From Chitinophagaceae bacterium (GTDB lineage Bacteria > Bacteroidota > Bacteroidia > Chitinophagales > Chitinophagaceae), in NCBI GenBank assembly GCA_024707305.1, contig JANPZZ010000012.1:89592-153591 (forward strand): 64,000 nt of DNA, written 5' to 3'. A program made the position numbers and the translations under genes. The notes under the pieces are model-generated. The model worked only from the letters and a program-made list of their open reading frames with translations. It did no database searches and was not told where the DNA came from. This document shows, one piece after another, positions 21,217 to 30,059 of this stretch. How positions within the stretch are numbered: position 1 is the first letter of the stretch; the number at the start of each line of letters is the position of its first letter.

Positions 21217-22324
21217 ATGGCAACCATCAGTTTCGAATTAAGAGCGTTCGAAGATCGCCACGGACTAAGACAGCTTCGCATCGTAATACGTGATAAAAAA
21301 AAAGCGGACATACTTGCCGGTTGCAGTGAAGTTGCCTGCAGAGGACTGGGATCAAAAGTTGCAGAAAATAAAATCTTCACATCCTCAGCATGGTGTTATA
21401 AACAACATCTTACGCCTGAAGATTGCAGAACTGAATACTAAGTTTGCCGAAACCGAATTGTCAAAAGGTAAGGTAGATGTTGCCGAAGCCCTGGGACGTG
21501 AGGTAAAGAAAATCACTTTCCGTGAGTTTGCAACAAACTGTTTGGAAGTATGGCAAAGGAAGTTTTCCGTGGCAACAATGAAAGCGTATCGATCGATGTT
21601 CCTGAAGGCTATCGAATTTGATCCGAAAGTGCACCTGGAAGATATTACACCTGAATGGCTTGCCCGGTATGAAGCGTACAGCAGGGAGAGTTGCAACGAT
21701 GCCGGCGCTTTGAAACGTGTGGCATTCATCAGCGTTGTGGTCAAAGAGGGAATACGGCAAGGTAAAATAGACCGGGATCCATTTGTCATCTATAAGAAAC
21801 CACCGAAAAAGAATCCAGCACGGGAATGGTTGACATCTGAAGAACTAGCCAGGGTGGAGAAACTTGTTGAGAAGAACAAAAGCGACATCATTAAACGGAC
21901 AGGTACATGGTTCCTTCTTGCATGTTACACAGGTCTGAGATATTCAGACATCGAAACCTTCAACCACAAAAAGGCGATCCGGGACGGACGATTGATTCTC
22001 TACACACAAAAGACAGGTGAAGTGGTGAGCATCAAAATTACCGGGAAAATGAAAAAGTACCTGGAACTGTCGGCGAAGGTTGGCGCAATCTACACGAATC
22101 AGAAAGCGAATCAATACCTGAAGGCCGTGGCACAACTGGCAGGTATTGATAAGAAAATAACGTTCCACATGGCACGCCACACGTTTGCGGTCCAGTGTGC
22201 GAACCGTGGGATCAGCCAGGAGGTGACCAGTAAATTACTCGGGCATTCAGACCTGAAAACGACGGACATCTACTACAAGATTACCAACCTTCGCATTGAT
22301 CAGGAAATGAAGAAGTGGGGGTAG
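21217..22324 (+). CDS. Tyrosine recombinase / integrase (frameshifted)
   Basis: A Bacteroidota-type phage/transposon integrase of about 368 residues. It has an N-terminal Arm-DNA-binding region (LRQLRIVIRDKKKRTYLPV), a SAM-like core-binding domain (FATNCLEVWQRKFSVATMKA) and a catalytic domain. Catalytic residues are visible: R in ACYTGLRYSDIE, K in LYTQKTGEV, H-x-x-R in FHMARHTFAVQ, H in LLGHSDLKTTDIYY and the final Y in that motif. A run of nine A near 21300 breaks the frame; with eight A the N-terminal part joins the rest. Its position just behind ssrA marks it as the integrase of the island to the right. Confidence 0.9.
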
Positions 22325-22325
22325 T

Positions 22326-22944
22326 CTATAAATGTTGACTTGATTTTTCAGCATTCGAAGCGTTTTCCTTCTTTTCTATTGTGTTTTTTCTCGCTTGGAG
22401 TTTTAAGTTGGTGTATGAAATCGTAGCGTATGAGGCGGTGCACGAAAGCTCTATCTCAGCGTTTCCAAGAAACCATGTTTCAGTATCAGGCAAACCTTCG
22501 ATGACGTTAAATGTGATGCTTGAACTTCCGAATTTTTTTGGCTAGGGATGATGATATTTCTGTCCTATACATGAACCCGCCCGCATTATCAGGCTCAATG
22601 GTACGCAATGAAATTCTCCAAAGGCTATCATTAAAAAATTCGGGGTAGATTTTCATCTCGATCTCATTCATGTATTGTCGAGTGGTGTACAACGTATAGG
22701 TGTAAGACCTTTCATCATAATTGTACTGTATCACACTGTCCGCTACGAGCTTCTGAAATATGTTATAAACGGAATCTGATGATATACCATAAGGTATTTT
22801 TGAGAAGTTGGCACCAGTGTCATCGCTAAGTTCAGATTGGTTTCTTAATTCAAGATAACGGGTAAAGCCATCCTTTTCAGATTCTGGCCCTGTGCAGGAA
22901 ATGAACGCCAATGAAATCAGTATTACGGTGGTCATCATTTTCAT
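22326..22944 (-). CDS. Unrecognised lipoprotein (frameshifted)
   Basis: Starts at ATG 22942-22944 with a lipoprotein signal (MTTVILISLAFISC, lipobox Cys near residue 17). The mature domain has mixed helix and strand content (YLELRNQSELSDDTG, YTLYTTRQYMNEIEMKIYP) with no family I recognise. One A too many in the A run near 22535 ends the frame early; with six A it continues through KKFGSSSITFNVIEGLPDTE to a stop at 22326, giving about 206 residues. It is convergent with the integrase gene, almost touching its stop. The roughly 225 bp upstream contain no gene. Confidence 0.6.
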
Positions 22945-23169
22945 AATCTAAGGTTTGATATATATCAAAATCAATTTAAAAATTTTGTTTGCCGTGCTAA
23001 AAATCTTAGGTTAGTTGCCCCAAAACGGAAGCCATTATGAATGAAAGAATCAACCACCAGATCACCAATCAATCCAGCACGTCACGGTGCATCACTTGCC
23101 CTTCACGTACGAAGTATCCTTTCTACTGCTCTGCGCGAGGCCAGATCAGCAACGAACTTCGTTGAGGGT

Positions 23170-25209
23170 TTAATATTTAAAAACGACTACCTTAAAATTT
23201 CCATTTGGCGGGTCCTGACTGGTTATACTAAAATTGTTAAACCTAATTGTGACTGTGTCTGCACTGCTCACAAATGCTGTGTAGTTGGTGTTTGCCAGGA
23301 CAACAGAGGTTGAAGGAACAACAATAACAGGATCTCCCTCTGCTACACCAGTGAGGGTGATTGTTAAATCGTTACTGTTCCCGGAGGTAGTATTTCCGAA
23401 ATTGAGCATGTTGTCTGCTGTTAATGTTCTTGCCAGAATATAACGTGTTCCACCAGCCGTTATATAATAATTCGATCCATTGTATTCTACAGCTCCATTC
23501 TCAGGAGTATTCATCAGCGTTCCTGAATTCAATTTTAATGGTGCATTCCCGGAAGCACTTTCGCCGCCTGCAAGGTGAAGTTTTGATTTTGGCTCTGACA
23601 GTCCAATTCCGATTAGACCTCTATCGCCATAAATCCAATTTCCAAGATTTAACTGGTTGGAATTTGTAGTGCCAATGTTTGGTTGAATATCATTACCGAT
23701 AAAAATATTTGTATCGCCCGTTGTAAGTGTGTTGGCAGAATTATAACCAATCGCAATATTGTTGTTAGCGGCTATCGTTGCGTATAAACTATTTCCTCCG
23801 ATCGATACATTTCCCGAGCCGCTAGTGTTTGAATGCAGAGAATTTAGACCAATCGCGCTGTTTTCAGTGCCCGTATTATTGGAATACAGGGTACTATATC
23901 CCAAAGATGTATTTAGCGTTCCGGATAAATTTGAAAATAAGGATTGGAATCCCGCTGCGGCATTGTCATCGCCCGTGGTATTTGACCTCAATGAAGAATG
24001 CCCGGCCCCGGTGTTATTTGAGCCTGTGGTATTATACTTCATTGCTGAATGCCCGAGACCCGTGTTGTAGGATCCTTCCGTATTTGATAATAAAGATTCG
24101 AAGCCGACGGAGGAATTCATGGTTCCTGTACTATTGTTTTGTAAAGCATAATTCCCAATAGCCACATTTTCAGTACCCGATGAATTTAATTCTAAAGCAG
24201 AAGTGCCAAACGCAGCATTGTTGATGCCCGATGTATTACTTTTCATCGCCTTTTCTCCAAACGCGTTATTTTCCGATCCGGTTGTATTTGAAGAAAGAGA
24301 GAGAGAACCCGCTGCAGTATTACTGGATCCTGTACTATTGTTCATGAGGGTACTGTCCCCAATTGCGGTATTCTGACTACCGGTTAAGTTTTTGGCGAGT
24401 GAATATCTTCCGATAGCAGTATTGTATTCTCCCGATGTGTTGTTGTGCAGTGATTCAAAACCTAACGCTGTATTTTCAGAGCCTGTAGTGTTTTCAGACA
24501 TCGCGTTACCTCCAATCGCTGTATTTAATTGACCGCTGGTATTAAAATGTAAACTTTTGTATCCCAAAGCGGTGTTGGAAGCGCCAGTTAAGTTTGAGAA
24601 CATTGTTTTAAAACCTATTGCAGTGTTGAAGTTTCCAATTGTATTGTAGTGCAAAACATCCGTACCGAACACAGTGTTGGATGGTTCATCTCCTGCTCCA
24701 CGTCCGATTCGAATCTGGTTTATATAAGAATCAAAAGTTGCTCTTAGCCTGCCTGCGACATCCATCTTAAAAACAGAATTGACTGTAGTCCCGATTAAAA
24801 AGTTGCCGTCAGCAGTTAATCGCATCCTTTCTAAATTATTTGTTCGAAGTACTACATGTTGGTTGTCGTTGGAGCCAAGCTGAGGAGCCCAATTATACTT
24901 TCTGGCATTCCCGTCCGGCATCCACCAGTTTGCGCCAAAAGCGCGAGACGGTATATGTATCGAATCCGATCCGAAAACATAGGTACTATCATTAATCTGA
25001 ATCATTGCTTGTTTAAATTCTGTGCGTCCTACGCCCCGGTTATACAAAAAGCCCTTTATGTCCACACTTAGATTCTCAATAATCAATTCGTTTGATGAGC
25101 TATCCTTGGTTATCAATACACTATCTGCTTTTATACGATGTGTGTATTGGCTGGAAACTGTTTGGGCAATTAATATCGCCATTGCAGACAATCCTATATT
25201 TATGTACAT
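23170..25209 (-). CDS. Secreted YadA-head-like repeat protein 1
   Basis: A 679-residue protein with a signal peptide (NIGLSAMAILIAQTVSSQ). Its N-terminal module of about 80 residues (HRIKADSVLITKDSSSNELI, KGFLYNRGVGRTEFKQAMI) is shared with the next two surface proteins. A short beta region follows, then 20 consecutive repeats of 17 residues of the pattern N-T/V-A-I/L-G-x5-N-T-T-G-S-x-x. These match the left-handed beta-roll (Hep_Hag/YadA head) repeats of trimeric adhesins. The C-terminus (NQLNLGNWIYGDRGLIGIG, KLHLAGG, GTRYILA, TVTIRFNNFSITSQDPPNG) resembles tail-fibre tips. No YadA membrane anchor is present, so export and attachment must differ from classical type Vc adhesins. Confidence 0.82.
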   Translation of the reverse strand: MYINIGLSAMAILIAQTVSSQYTHRIKADSVLITKDSSSNELIIENLSVDIKGFLYNRGVGRTEFKQAMIQINDSTYVFGSDSIHIPSRAFGANWWMPDGNARKYNWAPQLGSNDNQHVVLRTNNLERMRLTADGNFLIGTTVNSVFKMDVAGRLRATFDSYINQIRIGRGAGDEPSNTVFGTDVLHYNTIGNFNTAIGFKTMFSNLTGASNTALGYKSLHFNTSGQLNTAIGGNAMSENTTGSENTALGFESLHNNTSGEYNTAIGRYSLAKNLTGSQNTAIGDSTLMNNSTGSSNTAAGSLSLSSNTTGSENNAFGEKAMKSNTSGINNAAFGTSALELNSSGTENVAIGNYALQNNSTGTMNSSVGFESLLSNTEGSYNTGLGHSAMKYNTTGSNNTGAGHSSLRSNTTGDDNAAAGFQSLFSNLSGTLNTSLGYSTLYSNNTGTENSAIGLNSLHSNTSGSGNVSIGGNSLYATIAANNNIAIGYNSANTLTTGDTNIFIGNDIQPNIGTTNSNQLNLGNWIYGDRGLIGIGLSEPKSKLHLAGGESASGNAPLKLNSGTLMNTPENGAVEYNGSNYYITAGGTRYILARTLTADNMLNFGNTTSGNSNDLTITLTGVAEGDPVIVVPSTSVVLANTNYTAFVSSADTVTIRFNNFSITSQDPPNGNFKVVVFKY

Positions 25210-25256
25210 AGTTATTTCGTTAAGGTGTCTATTTTTGACGTTCTTCTGGCAGATTA

Positions 25257-27293
25257 CTATTTCAATAATGTAACACGAAAGGTGCCATTAGCTGGATCTA
25301 AAGCACTACTACTGTAGTTGTTAAACCTGACAGTTACCGTATTAGTTGCACTTACAAAAAGCGGAAAAAGAGGAATTTGAAAGTACTGACCCAGATGGAA
25401 CCGCCAGTGCCACTGCGTCGCCATCAGCTGCTCCACTAACGGTAATTGTCAAATCACTACTTGAATTTGCATTAGTACTCGGAAAGTTTAAGTTAGCCGA
25501 TTGTACAAGTGTCTTTGCCAGTGAATAGCGCGTACCGCCAGTAGTGGCGAATATGTTGGCACCATCAAATTCTATACTTCCGTTCTCGGGGGTTGTAAGA
25601 AGGATCCCGAATTAAATTTTAATGGCGAATTATTACTTCCACTATTGCCAGCAGCCAAATGTAATCTTGCGCCAGGATTTGTCACCCCTATACCTATTTT
25701 CCCATCAGATCCATAGATCCAATTACCGATATTTAATTGGTTCGATGACGAAGTGCTAATGGTAGGCTGAACATTGTATCCTATGAAAATATTACCATTA
25801 CCACTAATCAATGTAGATCCGGCCCTATTACCGATTGCTATATTATTGTCGCCGGTTGTTTTAGAAAAGAGACTGTAATAACCGACACTGGTGTTCCTGT
25901 TTCCTGTGGTATTTCCCATAAGAGAAAACGCCCCGGTTCCCGTGTTTTCGGAGCCTGTAGTGTTGTTGTTAAGCGCACTTAACCCTAAAGCAGCATTATT
26001 TGAACCTGAACGATTAAACCGTAACGCGAAATATCCCAACGCGAGGTTGTATGAACCACTGTCGTTGGATCGCAATGCTGAGTATCCGATAGCAGTATTT
26101 CTTTCGCCAATTTCATTAGGAGACATGGCTAACCCACCGATTGCAGTATTCAAAGATCCTGTTGAATTTGACCGAAGCGTATTGTATCCAATCGAAATGT
26201 TTTCATAACCTGTTGTATTCAGGCGCAATGCATTGTTCCCAACAGCTACATTCTGATAGCCTGTAGTTGAGTTTTGTAAAGCGAAATTTCCCAACGCAAC
26301 ATTGTTGCTTCCTGTTGTATTATTTTCCAATGAAGCTTCTCCGAATGCGTTATTACTGTTGCCAGTTGTATTTCGCGTCAGTGCTATATTTCCTACTGAT
26401 GTATTATTGGAACCCGTGCTGTTGTTTGCCATGCTATTTCGTCCAATTGACACATTTTGTGTCCCTGTGGTATTTGACTGTAACGAATTATGCCCGACCG
26501 AAGTATTGTTTGAACCGGACGTGTTATCATACATTGCCCTGGAACCCACCGCTACATTATTGTTTCCCGTTGTGTTGGTCTGTAACGCGTTAGCGCCGAT
26601 AGCAGTATTATTCTCGCCTGTCGTATTCAATCTTAACGCCGCGTAGCCAACAGCAGTGTTTATTCGACCGCTTGTATTAAATGCTAATGTTGCTGATCCA
26701 ACCGCAGTATTACTCACTCCGGTTGTATTCGAGTCAAGGGAGTTTAAGCCCAGTACAGTACTTGTACTGGAGTTTCCGTTACCACGCCCTGCGTACACGC
26801 CGTTTATCCTGCTGTCCATAGATATTCGTATACTTCCAGCAATGTCGAGTTTATACCCTTCGTCTAAAGTAGTACCTAAAAGGAAATTTCCGTTTTCCAA
26901 CAGTGTTGCACGTTCAATATTATTGGTTCGAAAAACAATTCGTATGCTGTCTTTAGTGCCAACAAAATGAGTGCTGGGGGAGGTTCCAGTGTTTCCTGCG
27001 AGCAACCAGGCAGATGGATTCTGTGCTCCCGGACTAAATTGTAATGTGTCGTTTCCGATAAGATACGTGGTGTCGTTAACCTTTATAACAGCTGCTTTGA
27101 ATTCGGTTCTACCTTCACCACGATTATAGAGAAACCCCTTTACATGCTTTGTTGAATTTTCTAAAATCAGCTCTGCAGAACATGAGTCATTGGTGATTTT
27201 GACGCTATCTGCTTTTATCTTATAAATGTACTGTGCACTTGTACAAATCGATAGCGTAAAGCAAATTGTCAGAAATAAAAATTTCATAAACAA
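25257..27293 (-). CDS. Secreted YadA-head-like repeat protein 2 (two frameshifts near the end)
   Basis: Paralogue of the downstream neighbour, with the same layout: signal peptide (MKFLFLTICFTLSICTSAQ), the shared N-terminal module (YKIKADSVKITNDSCSAELI, HVKGFLYNRGEGRTEFKAA), 20 head repeats of 17 residues (for example NTAIGANALQTNTTGNN), then NQLNIGNWIYGSDGKIGIG. The frame breaks near 25605 and 25365; after single-base repairs it continues through GTRYSLAKTLVQSANLNF and VSATNTVTVRFNNYSSS to a stop at 25257, matching the neighbour's C-terminus residue by residue. About 675 residues. The pair probably arose by tandem duplication, and the repeats then diverged separately. Confidence 0.8.
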
Positions 27294-27796
27294 ATGAGGA
27301 TTGATTTTTATTGCAGTTATTTTTTTGAGAAGGAATTCAGAAGGTAGGAGAAATAAATTTAGCAGTTCTCAAGTGATACGTCAAAAAAAAGTTGATGTTT
27401 GGAACGATTGTTATATTGTCAACGCCTTCATCTATTGTTTCTAATGTCATTAAGTAAAAATGATTAAAGATGCATTTTTCCGGTTCTGAAGAATAATTTA
27501 AACACTTGTATCTAAATTATTTGGGAATGTTTTTCAGGTTCGCCGCATTCTTCTTGACAAAATAATTGCAGAGAAATATTTTGAAAATTAAAATATTGTT
27601 TTGATATTCGAAAAGTCAATGTAGTTGTAAACAACAACTTCATCTTTCGTTGAGAGAATAGACCTTTCTCCGTATTCGAAGAACACTTCCTTTGCCCTTT
27701 TATTGTATTGTCATAATATCCGTTCAAACGGGTACATGTTGTGATATGTCATTGTGAAAGCTTTTTCATTATAAATTTTAACCACTTAAAACAGCT
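27294..27796. promoter_or_regulatory. Divergent intergenic region with candidate promoter
   Basis: About 500 bp of AT-rich DNA between divergent surface-protein genes; no gene seen. On the plus strand a TTG at 27752-27754 followed after 17 bases by TAAATTTT (27772-27779) loosely resembles the Bacteroidota promoter and would start transcription shortly before the ATG at 27797. The minus-strand gene must have its own promoter here, but I could not single one out. Confidence 0.3.
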
Positions 27797-29680
27797 ATGA
27801 AGAAGCTTTATCTCCTTTGCATTCTTCTAGGCTGGAATGTTTTGTCCTTTGCACAGCACGTTTACAAGGTGAAAACGGATAGCCTAAAGGTCACAAACGA
27901 TTCCTGCACAGCAGAATTAATTTTAGAAAATAGTACAAAGCATGTAAATGGATTCCTTTTTAATAAAGGGAATGGACGTACAGAGTTCCGAACACCGGTT
28001 GTTAAAATGGGAGACAGCATTCAACATTGGAATGCAGACACTTTGCAATTGGGTTCAACGTCATCCGTCAAAAATATTGGTAACGGCATTTCCCATATAA
28101 ATGATTCAATAGTGTTGGGTGGCGGACTGGACAGAATAACGCGAATCAACCAAAATGGAAACCGACTTGTATTTAATATTACAGATGGAACCACACCTTA
28201 CAAAGGCGCAGATGTGACAATCTCGGGTGTGCGAGACACGATTTCTAATTCAAACAATCTTTACATTCAGCATTGGCAAACGGGTCCTGTCGTTACCGGA
28301 CATTCTAGTGCCGTTGGCTCCGTATTTGCCGAAACATGGTATAACACCGTAGATTCATTTCGGTCTGGCACATTCGCGAATTATGTTAGCCGACACAAAT
28401 CTTCATGGAACACTCGTATGCAGAGCATGCAGATATATGGTTTTCGTAGTTTTTTCGAAACATACGATAACGGACACTATGGTGATTTGACGCACTATTC
28501 TGCATCAAACGTTTGGGGTAGTTCCGGCCATATAAAAAATATTTATGGGCTGCGATTTTCAAACCTGAAAGGCGTCAATACGCAGCATTCATATGCGATT
28601 TATACCGACGGAGTAGCAGATTCGATTGTCTTTTCCGGGCCTATGCGACTAAAAAAGTATAAAAATAACGTGGCAGCCGATTCTGTATTGACGGTTGATT
28701 CGATTGGAAATATTGTTTTAAAATCTCCCACGTCTGTTGGACCTAATACGCATGTTCAGTCATTGGCAGATTCTTCAATTGTAGTATGGGATTTGAATGA
28801 AGGTATAAATGGTGAAATAATTTTAAGAGGCGCAAATCGCACGCTGCAGATATTAAATCCAAGTGCCGGACGTACTTATAAATTGCAAATCAGGCAAGAT
28901 TCAGTTGGCGGGAGAACCGTTGCAACCTGGCCTGAAGGCACGATGTGGCCGTTGGGGATAAAGCCAAGTTTAACTCCCTTAGCCAATGCCCGTGATATCG
29001 TTTCATTCTACTACGATGGGTCGCATTATTTTGGAACTTTCGAACCACGGTTCGCAGAGACGACCCCCCGGTTAGCATTTTTCTCATTCGACGCGAAAGT
29101 CGGAACGAATGCCAACACGCATGTGTTATCAAACGTGCCAGCGGGATCATTGTTAGTATTGACAACAAGTTTTGGCACATCCGACTACAACGCAACAATC
29201 ACAAGCACCCCCTCGCTGGTATGGACAAAACGCGCTGATGCATTTGAAGACGGTAGCGGCGACGCTGAAATACATACCGCTTATTTTCCAGCAGGAGGAA
29301 ACATCTCAATCGTATCGGATTGGGCAGGGTTGCCTTACATTCAAACAAGCACCTGTTATATTATTTTGAATAGTGAAAGTTCACTGAATGGAGCAATTGA
29401 AGTAAGGGAAGGTCAGGCTGCTCCGTCTGTTCCTATTACTACGACCCGCGCAAACAGTATTTTAATTGGTGTGACAAGTGATTGGTTAGCGAGGAACGGG
29501 TCGTCCAGAACCTTAAGAGGCGGAGCTACCGAATCGAACTACTCGTACACCTTAGGTGACGTTACAGGGTATCACTATTTTTTGGACGCGGCTAGTATAG
29601 GCTCTTACACAGTAGGAGTCTCATCACCAAGCAATCAGTCTGGTGGTACTTGTGTTATCGAAATACGAAGCATCGAATAA
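27797..29680 (+). CDS. Secreted surface protein sharing the N-terminal module
   Basis: A 627-residue protein with a signal peptide (KKLYLLCILLGWNVLSFAQ) and the same N-terminal module as the two minus-strand proteins (VYKVKTDSLKVTNDSCTAELI, HVNGFLFNKGNGRTEFRTPVV). It then diverges completely: no head repeats, but a beta-rich middle and a C-terminal part with phage-tail-like character (YKLQIRQDSVGGRTVATWP, ARDIVSFYYDGSHYFGTFEP, GGTCVIEIRSIE). It is divergent from the other two and heads the same-strand run that leads into the Rhs genes. Probably a surface fibre or adhesin; the exact role is unknown. Confidence 0.7.
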   Translation: MKKLYLLCILLGWNVLSFAQHVYKVKTDSLKVTNDSCTAELILENSTKHVNGFLFNKGNGRTEFRTPVVKMGDSIQHWNADTLQLGSTSSVKNIGNGISHINDSIVLGGGLDRITRINQNGNRLVFNITDGTTPYKGADVTISGVRDTISNSNNLYIQHWQTGPVVTGHSSAVGSVFAETWYNTVDSFRSGTFANYVSRHKSSWNTRMQSMQIYGFRSFFETYDNGHYGDLTHYSASNVWGSSGHIKNIYGLRFSNLKGVNTQHSYAIYTDGVADSIVFSGPMRLKKYKNNVAADSVLTVDSIGNIVLKSPTSVGPNTHVQSLADSSIVVWDLNEGINGEIILRGANRTLQILNPSAGRTYKLQIRQDSVGGRTVATWPEGTMWPLGIKPSLTPLANARDIVSFYYDGSHYFGTFEPRFAETTPRLAFFSFDAKVGTNANTHVLSNVPAGSLLVLTTSFGTSDYNATITSTPSLVWTKRADAFEDGSGDAEIHTAYFPAGGNISIVSDWAGLPYIQTSTCYIILNSESSLNGAIEVREGQAAPSVPITTTRANSILIGVTSDWLARNGSSRTLRGGATESNYSYTLGDVTGYHYFLDAASIGSYTVGVSSPSNQSGGTCVIEIRSIE

Positions 29681-29693
29681 CTAAATATTTGAT

Positions 29694-30059
29694 ATGAAAC
29701 TTTTCATCTTTTTGTTAGTGGTCACACTCCATACCAGTCCATCTTATTCTCAAGTACAGGTGAAACTTGGTCATTTGAAAGGACACGTGGGGGATAGTGT
29801 TATTGTATGTGGTGAAATTAAAGGCGGAGTTTATTTGCCTAATGCCAACAATGCTCCAACTTTGATAAATGTAGGGTATGATTATCCCAATCAATTACTC
29901 ACCATCGTCATCTTTGGTGGTGATAGGACTTTGTTTGAAGGCAATCCTGAAACAGATTGGATTCAACGAAAGATATGCGTAAGTGGACGCGTTGAGCTTT
30001 ATCGAGATAAACCCCAAATTGTGATTCGGAACACCAATCAAATTTCGTTTGAAGAATAA
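29694..30059 (+). CDS. Small secreted OB-fold-like protein
   Basis: 121 residues with a signal peptide (MKLFIFLLVVTLHTSPSYSQ). The mature part, with HVGDSVIVCGEIKGGVYL, LLTIVIFGGDRTLF and KICVSGRVELYRDKPQIVI, has the strand pattern of the secreted nucleic-acid-binding OB folds seen in YhcR-like endonucleases (GDSVTVxGxV...VTGxVxxYxGxPQI). An OB fold is inference from this pattern; no nuclease motif is present. It lies 14 bp after the previous gene and its stop abuts the next start, so it is in the same operon. Confidence 0.6.
   Translation: MKLFIFLLVVTLHTSPSYSQVQVKLGHLKGHVGDSVIVCGEIKGGVYLPNANNAPTLINVGYDYPNQLLTIVIFGGDRTLFEGNPETDWIQRKICVSGRVELYRDKPQIVIRNTNQISFEE

Noticed and set aside
21120..21380. 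Minus-strand open frame opposite the integrase start
   Set aside because: Shadow of the integrase coding strand; no recognisable protein and no independent start signal.
23500..26800. Regular 51-bp DNA periodicity that could suggest a CRISPR or minisatellite
   Set aside because: The period is the codon image of 17-residue protein repeats in open frames; units vary in DNA sequence and there are no constant repeats with unique spacers.
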